Of a DNA stretch of 49,043 nt, positions 17,277 to 25,054 are shown in pieces. How positions within the stretch are numbered: the first letter of the stretch is position 1; the number at the start of each line of letters is the position of its first letter. The stretch is from contig NZ_CAJTQC010000023.1 in the NCBI RefSeq assembly GCF_910578445.1, forward strand, positions 1 to 49,043. The letters are read 5' to 3'. The position numbers were made by a program, and so were the translations under genes. The DNA is from an uncultured Duncaniella sp. GTDB lineage: Bacteria > Bacteroidota > Bacteroidia > Bacteroidales > Muribaculaceae. Below the pieces are notes generated by a model. It worked only from the letters and a program-made list of their open reading frames with translations. It did not search any database and was not told where the DNA came from.

Positions 17277-18806
17277 ATGGCTTCTGTTTTAAGGTTATCA
17301 CGGATTGTGGTATCAGTTGTGATTTTTGCGCTGATTACAGCGTTGTTTGTCGATTTCGGCATGGAGATTCCTGCGTTTGCCGCTTGGCTGGCTAAAGTGC
17401 AGTTTTTGCCTGCCGCCATGTCATTTGCAATCACGACTTTCGTTGTATGGCTGATTGTCACGTTGATTTTCGGACGCATTTACTGTTCGACATTTTGTCC
17501 ATTGGGATTTTTTCAGGATATATGTTCGCGTTTGCCAAGGCTTGGCAGGCGTAAACCTGCATGGTTTTACCATTACAGTCTCCCGATGACGCGTTTGCGT
17601 CGCATCACCCTCTTCATAGTGGTGCTTTCAATCATACTTGGAATTTCGGCTGTGTCTTCACTGCTTGACCCCTATAGCATCTACGGGCGTTTTTCGCTCT
17701 ATGTTTTGAAACCCTTATGGGCTTTTGTGCTCAATCTATGGAGTGCGGTCGATTCAGCTCCCGAGATTAGGATTGCGCTGGCATCTGTTGCAGGAATTGC
17801 ACTGGCATTACTGACGATGGCTGTGATCGGTGCGGTGGCATTTAAAAATGGCCGTACATTTTGCAACACGGTGTGTCCTGTGGGCACTACTCTCAGCTTT
17901 ATATCGCATTATTCAATATTCCGTATCGACATAAATACCGACAAATGTATCCAATGTCGCAAGTGTGAACATCTGTGCAAGGCTTCGTGCATAGACCTTA
18001 CGAGTCATGTCGTCGACATGTCGCGTTGCGTGGTCTGTTTTGACTGTCTTTCGGATTGTCCGAATGATGCCATATCCTATACATATAACCGCCATCAGCT
18101 GTCGATTCCATTGATGCAGCGTGTGAAGGATTCCGTGGCCGGCTCTGCTGCTGGCATGACTGACAGTCGTGTCGGTGTTTCTGATGCGAAACGGCATCCT
18201 GTCGACCGACGACGCTTCCTGTCGCTTGGCCTTATGGTGGCGGCGACACCCGCAGTGGTGAAGGCTTCGGATGTTGCCGCAAAGATTGACGGTATGCAGA
18301 TTTCACGTCAGCACCGCAATCTGCTTCCCGTCACGCCTCCCGGTCTGAAGTCTCGGCGTGAATTCCTTGACAGGTGTACATCGTGTGGGCTTTGTATCTC
18401 TCGTTGCCCGCAGAAGGTGCTGAAAGTGGCTGTTTCGGAATACGGACTTCTCAGGGCGCTTCATCCTGTAACGGACTACGACGAGTCGTGGTGTGAATAT
18501 AACTGCACTATTTGTTCGAATATATGTCCTACAGGAGCGTTGCATCCTCTTACCGTGGCCGAGAAGCACAGGTCGAGGGCCGGACTTGCATACGCCGACA
18601 GCTCATTGTGCATATCGCATACGGAAGGAGTTAAATGCGGCGCATGTTCGCGGCGTTGCCCTTCGGGTGCAATTGTGATGACAGGCGGTGATTCGGGTCA
18701 AAGGCCTTATCCTGTGGTTGACGCGAATAAATGTATCGGTTGCGGTGCGTGTCAGTATGTCTGTCCGTCGCAGCCTAAGGCTATAAAGGTCGGAGGGCTT
18801 GCCTGA
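17277..18806 (+). CDS. NapH-NapG-like membrane ferredoxin fusion
   Basis: A 509-residue protein. The first half resembles NapH/NosR-type quinol oxidases: about four membrane segments, the motifs FCPLGFFQDIC and CNTVCPVG, and a ferredoxin pair (CIQCRKCEHLCKASC and CVVCFDCLSDCP). At residues 311-315 an RRRFL motif precedes a hydrophobic stretch (LSLGLMVAATPAVV), much like the Tat signal of NapG. The second half, like NapG/MauM, has four more cluster motifs: CTSCGLCISRCP, CEYNCTICSNICPTG, CGACSRRCPSG and CIGCGACQYVCPSQP. So NapH and NapG look fused, giving about six [4Fe-4S] clusters. Likely role: passing electrons from quinol to an exported acceptor. No Nap reductase is nearby. I prefer the ATG at 17277 to the TTG at 17256. 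Confidence 0.8.
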   Translation: MASVLRLSRIVVSVVIFALITALFVDFGMEIPAFAAWLAKVQFLPAAMSFAITTFVVWLIVTLIFGRIYCSTFCPLGFFQDICSRLPRLGRRKPAWFYHYSLPMTRLRRITLFIVVLSIILGISAVSSLLDPYSIYGRFSLYVLKPLWAFVLNLWSAVDSAPEIRIALASVAGIALALLTMAVIGAVAFKNGRTFCNTVCPVGTTLSFISHYSIFRIDINTDKCIQCRKCEHLCKASCIDLTSHVVDMSRCVVCFDCLSDCPNDAISYTYNRHQLSIPLMQRVKDSVAGSAAGMTDSRVGVSDAKRHPVDRRRFLSLGLMVAATPAVVKASDVAAKIDGMQISRQHRNLLPVTPPGLKSRREFLDRCTSCGLCISRCPQKVLKVAVSEYGLLRALHPVTDYDESWCEYNCTICSNICPTGALHPLTVAEKHRSRAGLAYADSSLCISHTEGVKCGACSRRCPSGAIVMTGGDSGQRPYPVVDANKCIGCGACQYVCPSQPKAIKVGGLA

Positions 18807-18870
18807 GATTTAAGCTTTTTTGAATAAATATCCACACATTAAAAAAATACTATCAAATCATCTTCCAGAT

Positions 18871-19665
18871 ATGAAACAATATCTTGAATTGCTCGACAAG
18901 ATTATGAAAGAGGGTGTAGACCGAGGCGATCGCACCGGCACGGGCACACGAAGTATATTCGGCCATCAGATGCGGTTTGATTTAAGCGAAGGCTTCCCTC
19001 TGCTCACCACCAAGAAACTACATCTGAAGTCAATCATCTATGAGCTTCTATGGTTTCTGAAGGGAGACACGAATGTCAGATATCTTCAGGACAATGGTGT
19101 CAGAATCTGGAATGAATGGGCTGGTCCCGACGGTGAACTCGGCCCTGTCTACGGCTCGCAATGGCGGTCATGGCCTGATTACAATGGCGGACACATTGAC
19201 CAGATTTCAGAAGTCATCAGGACAATCAAGGAGAATCCTGAATCGCGCCGCATCATAGTGAGCGCATGGAATGTAGCCGCTCTTCCCGACATGGCGTTAC
19301 CTCCGTGCCATCTGCTGTTTCAGTTCTATGTAGCCGACGGCCGTCTCTCGCTCATGCTTTATCAGCGGAGCGCCGACTGTTTCCTTGGTGTACCGTTCAA
19401 CATTGCCTCCTACGCTCTGCTTCTGATGATGGTGGCACAGGTGACCGGATTGAAACCCGGTGAGTTCATCCATACTCTCGGTGACACACATATCTATCAC
19501 AATCATTTCGAACAGGTCGCGACCCAGCTTGCACGTACTCCCGGCAAACTGCCGGTCATGCACATAAATCCGGATATAAAAGACATTTTTGATTTCAAGT
19601 ATGAGGATTTCGAGCTTCGCGATTATGAAGCCCAGCCACATATAAAAGCGACAGTTGCAGTATGA
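18871..19665 (+). CDS. thyA: thymidylate synthase
   Basis: 264 residues, the same length as E. coli ThyA. It makes dTMP from dUMP using methylene-tetrahydrofolate, yielding dihydrofolate. Visible landmarks are DRTGTGTRSIFG (folate/phosphate loop), the catalytic Cys146 in LPPCHLLFQFY, QRSADCFLGVPFN (dUMP binding) and GDTHIYHNH. I chose the ATG at 18871 rather than the TTG at 18820 because the family begins with MKQYLELL-type sequence. The stop overlaps the folA start (ATGA), coupling the enzyme to the one that recycles its dihydrofolate product. Confidence 0.97.
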   Translation: MKQYLELLDKIMKEGVDRGDRTGTGTRSIFGHQMRFDLSEGFPLLTTKKLHLKSIIYELLWFLKGDTNVRYLQDNGVRIWNEWAGPDGELGPVYGSQWRSWPDYNGGHIDQISEVIRTIKENPESRRIIVSAWNVAALPDMALPPCHLLFQFYVADGRLSLMLYQRSADCFLGVPFNIASYALLLMMVAQVTGLKPGEFIHTLGDTHIYHNHFEQVATQLARTPGKLPVMHINPDIKDIFDFKYEDFELRDYEAQPHIKATVAV

Positions 19666-20213
19666 CAGACCAAAATCCATTATTCGAACCGACCCGGTCA
19701 TCATTGTATGGCTCAGCAATGAAACCTACAATCATTGTTGCATGCACAAGAAATTTTGCGATAGGGCGCGGAGGCGATCTGTTGTTTCATATAAGTGACG
19801 ATTTGAAACGCTTCAAGGCATTGACAATGGGCCATCCTATAATTATGGGACGTAAGACCTTTGAGTCTTTTCCAAAGGGGGCGCTTCCCGGCCGACGCAA
19901 CATTGTCGTGACGCGTAATCCTGCCTACGCTGCCCCCGGGGTTGAGACAGCGTCGTCGCTTGAAGATGCAATGGCTTTGTGCGACCCGACGGAAGAAAGC
20001 TTTATAATAGGAGGTGGGGAAATCTATCGGCAGGCTCTCCCGCTGGCCGGAAAAATCGAACTTACGCTTATCGATTCTGCTCCGGAAGATGCCGACACTT
20101 ATTTCCCGGAGCTGTCACCGGACGAGTGGACGCTTCCAGCATCGCCTGATTTTAATGAGACAGATCAGCGTAGCGGTGTCCGTTATGCTTTCCTGACATT
20201 ACTGCGCCGTTGA
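19662..20213 (+). CDS. folA: dihydrofolate reductase
   Basis: 183 residues from the overlapping ATG at 19662; a shorter 164-residue form from 19719 would match the usual family length better. It reduces dihydrofolate to tetrahydrofolate with NADPH. Motifs: IIVACTRNFAIGRGGDL (active-site loop), FHISDDLKRFKALTMGHP with the catalytic Asp, IMGRKTFESFP (NADPH), FIIGGGEIYRQALP, and a C-terminal strand pattern ending in AFLTLLRR. It lies directly after thyA in a two-gene unit closed by a strong terminator. The 19-residue N-terminal extension has no family counterpart that I can see. Confidence 0.95.
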   Translation: MTDQNPLFEPTRSSLYGSAMKPTIIVACTRNFAIGRGGDLLFHISDDLKRFKALTMGHPIIMGRKTFESFPKGALPGRRNIVVTRNPAYAAPGVETASSLEDAMALCDPTEESFIIGGGEIYRQALPLAGKIELTLIDSAPEDADTYFPELSPDEWTLPASPDFNETDQRSGVRYAFLTLLRR

Positions 20214-20228
20214 ATTGGAAGATATATT

Positions 20229-20277
20229 AAAGCCGGCCATCGACATGGAGTTCAAGCTCTGTCGGTGGCCGGCTTTT
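20229..20277. terminator. bidirectional terminator between folA and lipoprotein gene
   Basis: A long hairpin pairs 20229-20245 with 20260-20276 (core AAAGCCGGCCA / TGGCCGGCTTT, one G-T pair), with extra pairing in the loop. T-runs on one side and A-runs on the other let it serve both folA (+) and the converging lipoprotein gene (-). Confidence 0.8.
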
Positions 20278-20301
20278 GTGGTATGTCTTGTCAGCGGATT
20301 A

Positions 20302-20913
20302 TTATCTATATTGGGGCAGGAGTGGGACGGGGAACTTCGAGAAAAGAGTCTGCACGGCTTCTGCTATGCCTTGGAGATTTCTGAATTGAGAATCGCCGTT
20401 GTCAAGAATAGTCCCTACAGATGCTGAGAATAATGGAGTCTTTGTGTCGATATTGACCATGTCCATCGTAAGTACACCTTCGCGGTATATACCTGTTATG
20501 ACCTGTGCGTTGGAGTAGTATCCGGGCCAGTAATATCCTCTCGGGTATATGAACCACGGTGCGTATCCTCCATAGAAAGGTCCCCATGTGTAGGGGTATG
20601 CTCCCGGCGGGATTGCCGGTTCGGTCGCTATTTCTTGCCGGACAGTCAGTCCGATATTGATTAATAATGGAGACGACGGGTCTTCTGTAAAACCTCGTTC
20701 TACCATCTGTTCGCGGATGGCCGCAGTGATGTTGTAATACGTCACCATTGCCATTCCCGGTGGTAGTTTGCCTTCGTCTGAAGTCACAATCCTGAACGTC
20801 CGGTAGTCCCTCAGATTAGCATCGTTATAAGTAGTGCTTGTCACAAGATTAAACGGGGTGCATCCTGTCAAGACTGCTACAACAAACAGTAGGATTCCTA
20901 ATAACTTTTTCAT
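20302..20913 (-). CDS. DUF4136-like lipoprotein
   Basis: 203 residues starting at the ATG at 20913 (a TTG two codons upstream is also in frame). The signal peptide ends in a lipobox, VLTGC, so it is probably an outer-membrane or periplasmic lipoprotein. The mature part begins TPFNLVTSTTYNDANLRDYRTF, then YYNITAAIREQMVERGF, resembling DUF4136, whose members bear a Cys-anchored 'Y-x-TF' strand and an 'AI...GF' helix. The middle is Tyr/Trp/Gly/Pro-rich (YTWGPFYGGYAPWF). Its function is unknown. It is transcribed alone toward folA. Confidence 0.75.
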   Translation of the reverse strand: MKKLLGILLFVVAVLTGCTPFNLVTSTTYNDANLRDYRTFRIVTSDEGKLPPGMAMVTYYNITAAIREQMVERGFTEDPSSPLLINIGLTVRQEIATEPAIPPGAYPYTWGPFYGGYAPWFIYPRGYYWPGYYSNAQVITGIYREGVLTMDMVNIDTKTPLFSASVGTILDNGDSQFRNLQGIAEAVQTLFSKFPVPLLPQYR

Positions 20914-20997
20914 AAACAATGCGTTATTTTAAATAATTGATACTTAGAGAACATTTTTGGTGTTGAAATGGTTGTATATTTTGGTTTTTAAACATTT

Positions 20998-21005
20998 TAA
21001 ATTTG
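20998..21005 (+). promoter_or_regulatory. possible -7 box for the agu unit
   Basis: TAAATTTG matches the -7 consensus about 145 bases before the small acidic gene at 21151. The nearest TTG (20972-20974) is 23 bases away, slightly too far, so support is modest. Confidence 0.3.
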
Positions 21006-21150
21006 TTTAATTCGTCACTATGATATATTTTTGAACCATAAAACTAATGATTTGTTAATTTGTTTATACGAGTCTTAACAAAGTGAAATTTAAGATTTGT
21101 ATGATTCCGTAAAAGAAGATACTAACATTCTCATACCCTAAACCTAATTT

Positions 21151-21393
21151 ATGATGGACGAAATTACCGACCTTTTCGACAGGTTGCTCCAGCATTGCGG
21201 GAGTGCCGATATTGCCGAGGCGGAATTTAAAAAACTGATTCATGAAGACCCTGAGCTGAAGGCGGCTTACCGTGAATGGTGCGATGAAGTCGGCAGTTCG
21301 GAAAAAAAAGGTTTTCTTGATTATTGCGAGGAATACTTTGAATCTCAGGACCAGATCTGGGATAATTTAAAAGATGACTACGAAGATGAATGA
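21151..21393 (+). CDS. 80-residue acidic protein preceding aguA
   Basis: A small helical, acidic protein (MMDEITDLFDRLL; then EAEFKKLIHEDPELKAAYRE; ending DNLKDDYEDE). No family is recognised with certainty; from memory, similar short conserved proteins occur in Bacteroidales. Its 3' end overlaps the aguA start by 8 or 20 bases, so it is probably cotranscribed and translationally coupled with the agmatine-degrading pair. Cys, Trp and Tyr residues are present (YREWCDEVG, LDYCEEYF), but no metal site is evident. Start at 21151 or the next ATG, 21154. Confidence 0.75.
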   Translation: MMDEITDLFDRLLQHCGSADIAEAEFKKLIHEDPELKAAYREWCDEVGSSEKKGFLDYCEEYFESQDQIWDNLKDDYEDE

Positions 21394-22474
21394 CAACAAT
21401 CGGGTTTCCTCTCTCCGGCGTTTCCCTGCCGAATGGGAACGACACGACTGTGTGCTGCTCGCATGGCCGCATGAGGATACCGACTGGAACTATATTCTTG
21501 ACGATGCGCGCAGATGTATCGGAGATATAGTCCGCGCCATATCGCAGGAGGAGTGTGTGATGCTTGTCGGTCCTGCCGACCTCTGTCTGCCGTCAATCAG
21601 GGAGCAGGGGTTTGACCCAAGACGCGTAAGATTTGTCGACGTTGAGACCAACGATACGTGGGCGCGTGATTTCGGTGCGCTGACAGTTGAAGTCGACGGT
21701 TCTCAGCGTCTGCTTGATTTCAAGTTCAACGGCTGGGGATTGAAATTCGCCGCCGACCGTGACAATCTGATAACGTCGAAACTTGACCGGCTCGGAATGT
21801 TTTCGTGTGATGTCGAGAATCGCCTTAATTTTGTGCTCGAAGGCGGCTCTGTCGAGTCGGACGGCGACGGAACTTTGCTGACCACAGCCGAGTGCCTTTT
21901 GTCGCCAAACAGAAATGGCGAATGGGGTCGTGAACAGATTTCCGGCTATCTTGCCGAGGCATTCGGTTTCACGCATCAGCTTTTCCTTCACCACGGAGCT
22001 CTAATTGGCGACGACACCGACAGCCACATTGACACTCTTGCCCGTCTTGCGCCGTCTTACACGATTCTTTATTGCGGTGCAGGCGATCCTGACAATCCAA
22101 ATTATGAGGAACTGGTGAAAATGCAGGAGGAACTGGCCACATTGCGGACTCCTCACGGTATGCCATATAATCTGGTGGAGCTCCCGTTGCCTGACACCGT
22201 TGAGATGGATGGTGAGATACTCCCAGCGACATATGCCAATTTCCTTATTACGCCAACGCGCATTCTGCTGCCTGTTTACGGACAGGCTCAGAAGGACTAT
22301 CTTGCGTCGCAGGTGGTGAAAATTGCCTTTCCCGACCATGAGGTTGTCCCGATTGACTGTGTTCCGCTTATCCGGCAGCATGGCTCGCTCCATTGCGTGA
22401 CGATGCAGTTTCCTGCCGGAGCAGTCGCCGGTATTAAAAATAATGAATGGACAGACACAACTACTCTTGATTGA
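21386..22474 (+). CDS. aguA: agmatine deiminase
   Basis: 362 residues (the start could also be 21374). It converts agmatine to N-carbamoylputrescine in cytosolic polyamine synthesis. Peptidyl-arginine-deiminase-fold landmarks: FPAEWERHDCVLLAWPHEDTDW near the N-terminus, TNDTWARDFGALTV, NFVLEGGSVESDGDGT, DDTDSHIDTLARL with the catalytic His, and the nucleophile Cys337 in GSLHCVTMQ. The next gene, starting 2 bases after the stop, encodes the next enzyme in the pathway, which strongly supports the call. Confidence 0.95.
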   Translation: MNDNNRVSSLRRFPAEWERHDCVLLAWPHEDTDWNYILDDARRCIGDIVRAISQEECVMLVGPADLCLPSIREQGFDPRRVRFVDVETNDTWARDFGALTVEVDGSQRLLDFKFNGWGLKFAADRDNLITSKLDRLGMFSCDVENRLNFVLEGGSVESDGDGTLLTTAECLLSPNRNGEWGREQISGYLAEAFGFTHQLFLHHGALIGDDTDSHIDTLARLAPSYTILYCGAGDPDNPNYEELVKMQEELATLRTPHGMPYNLVELPLPDTVEMDGEILPATYANFLITPTRILLPVYGQAQKDYLASQVVKIAFPDHEVVPIDCVPLIRQHGSLHCVTMQFPAGAVAGIKNNEWTDTTTLD

Positions 22475-22476
22475 AA

Positions 22477-23352
22477 ATGAAAATAGGATTAATACAGCAG
22501 CATAACACTTCCGATATTGAAAACAACCGTCGCCGTCTGGGTGAAAAGGTCGTAGAACTGGCGCGTCGTGGAGCAGAACTTGTGGTTCTTCAGGAGCTTC
22601 ATGATTCGCTCTATTTCTGTCAGGTCGAGAATGTTGACAATTTTGATCTTGCCGTATCGCTCGACTCTCCGACAGTCGATTTTTATTCTGAAATCGCGCG
22701 TCAGAGCGGTGTGGTGCTTGTGACTTCTTTATTTGAGCGCCGGGCAGCCGGGCTTTACCACAACACCTCTCTTGTCTTTGACACTGACGGCTCGATTGCA
22801 GGAAAGTATCGTAAAATGCACATTCCGGATGATCCTGCGTATTATGAAAAATTTTATTTTACCCCCGGGGATCTCGGGTTTAAACCGATTGACACCTCGC
22901 TTGGTCGTCTTGGAGTCCTCGTCTGCTGGGATCAATGGTATCCTGAGGCCGCACGTCTGATGGCGATGAATGGCGCGCAGATGCTCATCTATCCTACAGC
23001 CATAGGTTGGGAAAGCAGCGACACGCCCGACGAGAAGGCCCGTCAGCGGGAAGCTTGGATTACGGTACAGCGCGGACATGCTGTCGCAAACGGTCTGCCT
23101 GTCGTGACAGTCAACCGTGTCGGCCATGAGCCAGATCCGTCAGGAGCTACCAACGGTATCACTTTCTGGGGTTCAAGTTTCGTCGCCGGACCGCAGGGTG
23201 AGATAATTTATCTTGCACCTGACGATGAAGAAACCATGACCATTGTCGATGTCGACATGAAGCGCTCCGAGCAGGTTAGGCGCTGGTGGCCTTTCCTTCG
23301 TGACCGTCGTATAGAGAACTATGGCGATATAACCCGCCGTTTCATTGACTGA
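22477..23352 (+). CDS. aguB: N-carbamoylputrescine amidohydrolase
   Basis: A 291-residue nitrilase-superfamily enzyme that hydrolyses N-carbamoylputrescine to putrescine, CO2 and ammonia. The catalytic triad is visible: Glu40 in LQELHD, Lys113 in GKYRKMHIPDDP and Cys150 in LVCWDQWYPEAARL. The FTPGD and GITFWGSSFVAGPQGEI segments are typical of the AguB branch. The ATG at 22477 is chosen over the TTG at 22471 because the protein family begins with a short strand of KIGLIQ type. It directly follows aguA and completes arginine-derived putrescine synthesis; the arginine decarboxylase gene is not in the window. Confidence 0.95.
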   Translation: MKIGLIQQHNTSDIENNRRRLGEKVVELARRGAELVVLQELHDSLYFCQVENVDNFDLAVSLDSPTVDFYSEIARQSGVVLVTSLFERRAAGLYHNTSLVFDTDGSIAGKYRKMHIPDDPAYYEKFYFTPGDLGFKPIDTSLGRLGVLVCWDQWYPEAARLMAMNGAQMLIYPTAIGWESSDTPDEKARQREAWITVQRGHAVANGLPVVTVNRVGHEPDPSGATNGITFWGSSFVAGPQGEIIYLAPDDEETMTIVDVDMKRSEQVRRWWPFLRDRRIENYGDITRRFID

Positions 23353-23376
23353 CATTCAATCCAATTTCATCGGCTG

Positions 23377-23934
23377 TTGAAAAAGACAAATCCTTTTGTC
23401 ACCACATCTGGTGACTATCTTTCCGTGCTTCTGTCGCTATGGCTTCCCCGCTATGGCTGGCTTGTCGTCACCCCGATACTGATTTGCGGTGTCTTAGGGG
23501 CTGTTTTCGACGAGCGTCTTATGTTGGTTGCATTGATGCTTCTGTTTATAGTCGTGCCAATGCTTATGTCGTTTCTCTATACATATTACATGCTCACACC
23601 CGAAGCGCGTCGTGCGGTTGTCAGAAAGGTCGTTGAGATTGACGAGGGACGTTCCATAAGGTTGACTTATCTGCCCGACGAGAAATCGGAGGATACGGAA
23701 AAACGTTCAAAGCGCATGCTCTTGCCGATTGCACAGAATGAGGATGTCGAGCCTCCGATGCCTGCGCTTCCCATACCGGCTCCGGAGAATATTGACTGGA
23801 GCGAGGTGCTTGGTGTAAAATATACATCTCGTTTCACGGTCTATATTCTGCGAGGTCAGCGTCTGACATTCCTGCTGATACCTCATTCCGCGATTAAATC
23901 AGTCGAAAAAGCTGTGGCCGACAGCGAGGGGTAG
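23377..23934 (+). CDS. membrane protein with YcxB-like domain
   Basis: 185 residues from a TTG start, 24 bases after aguB; the next in-frame ATG is far inside the membrane part. Two hydrophobic helices are visible (about 27-45 and 48-72, WLVVTPILICGVLGAVF and LMLVALMLLFIVVPMLM). A cytoplasmic domain with alternating strands follows, ending TSRFTVYILRGQRLTFLLIP and HSAIKSVE, which recalls the YcxB-like family of unknown function. Its role is not known; placement after aguB suggests only cotranscription. Confidence 0.65.
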   Translation: MKKTNPFVTTSGDYLSVLLSLWLPRYGWLVVTPILICGVLGAVFDERLMLVALMLLFIVVPMLMSFLYTYYMLTPEARRAVVRKVVEIDEGRSIRLTYLPDEKSEDTEKRSKRMLLPIAQNEDVEPPMPALPIPAPENIDWSEVLGVKYTSRFTVYILRGQRLTFLLIPHSAIKSVEKAVADSEG

Positions 23935-24043
23935 TTTTCGTGCAGATATTGTCGATTGTTGCTGACAGACTTTGGAGTGAAAGGATTGTTTGTTCCGTCA
24001 TTCAAATGATAGTGTGAAAATTAGCATAATTTTATAAAAAATA

Positions 24044-24075
24044 TTGTCTGGTTTCCCGAATTCATGCTATATTTG
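24044..24075 (+). promoter_or_regulatory. promoter of aroE
   Basis: TTG (24044-24046), a 21-base spacer and TATATTTG (24068-24075) match the Bacteroidota consensus. The leader to aroE would be about 90 bases. Confidence 0.65.
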
Positions 24076-24168
24076 CATCGGTTCGGATAATAGAACTGCA
24101 ATTTCACTACGTCAGTATATAACATATCATACAATTCATACAATCTCCAACCCTAAATAAAAATTGTC

Positions 24169-24927
24169 ATGACATCACCTCGCAGCAAAGTTTACGGGCT
24201 GATCGGGTTTCCGCTCACCCATTCATTCTCGATGAACTATTTTAACAATATGTTTGAATCTGAGAATATCGATGCTGAATACGTCAATTTTGAAATTCCT
24301 GATATCGGTGACCTCATGGAGGTCGTTTCCGAAAATCATAATCTTGCAGGGCTTAATGTGACCATCCCTTATAAGGAGCAAGTGATTCCATATATGGATG
24401 AGATGGATTCGGAAGCTGCGCTTATAGGTGCGGTTAATGTAATCAAGATTATTCGCGGCAAGAACGGCGATATAAAGCTGAAAGGTTATAATAGCGACGC
24501 TATGGGATTTCAGAATTCAATAGCTCCATTGATTAACAATAAACGCAACCGTGCCCTTATTCTCGGGACAGGAGGTGCGTCAAAGGCCATCTATCGTGCG
24601 TTGGTAAACCTTGGAGTCGATCCGGTGTTCGTGTCGCGCAATCCTGAATCCGGCGAACTCGCTTATTCCGACCTTACTCCTGAAATAATGGAGAGCCATA
24701 AGGTGATTGTCAATTGCACTCCTTTAGGAATGTATCCCAATGTCGATCGCTGTCCCGATATTCCATATGACTTGCTGACATCCGAACATCTCTGTTACGA
24801 TCTGATTTATAACCCGGATGTGACTACTTTCATGAAGAAATCGCGTGCGAATGGGGCGGAAGTCAAAAACGGACTTGAGATGCTTCTGCTGCAGGCGTTT
24901 GAATCTTGGAATATCTGGAATCTCTGA
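24169..24927 (+). CDS. aroE: shikimate dehydrogenase
   Basis: 252 residues; it reduces 3-dehydroshikimate to shikimate with NADPH in aromatic amino-acid synthesis. Visible features: YGLIGFPLTHSFSMNYFN (shikimate-binding Ser residues), AGLNVTIPYKE with the catalytic Lys69, GAVNVIK, GYNSDAMGF with the second catalytic Asp, and GTGGASKAI for NADP binding. C-terminal NGLEMLLLQAFESW is typical. It is slightly shorter than E. coli AroE (272). It has its own promoter, and a structured spacer separates it from comEC. Confidence 0.95.
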   Translation: MTSPRSKVYGLIGFPLTHSFSMNYFNNMFESENIDAEYVNFEIPDIGDLMEVVSENHNLAGLNVTIPYKEQVIPYMDEMDSEAALIGAVNVIKIIRGKNGDIKLKGYNSDAMGFQNSIAPLINNKRNRALILGTGGASKAIYRALVNLGVDPVFVSRNPESGELAYSDLTPEIMESHKVIVNCTPLGMYPNVDRCPDIPYDLLTSEHLCYDLIYNPDVTTFMKKSRANGAEVKNGLEMLLLQAFESWNIWNL

Positions 24928-24954
24928 TTCTGTCTCACTCATAAAAACATTCTT

Positions 24955-25034
24955 GGGAACTGAGTGGAGCAGATGCCTGATGGATGCATCTGCTCCCGCT
25001 GTTCCCGTAGTTTGCATGCCGACTGCCAGTCGGC
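24955..25034 (+). other. two consecutive hairpins between aroE and comEC
   Basis: The first hairpin is bipartite. Outer arms GGGAAC/GTTCCC (24955-24960, 25001-25006) enclose an 11-bp inner stem GGAGCAGATGC/GCATCTGCTCC (24966-24976, 24986-24996) with a 9-base loop. A second stem, GCCGACT/AGTCGGC (25018-25034, 3-base loop), follows 20 bases before the comEC start. There is no T-run, so simple termination is unlikely; an mRNA-processing or translation-control element is possible. Confidence 0.5.
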
Positions 25035-25054
25035 GATAAATACCTCTCTTCATC

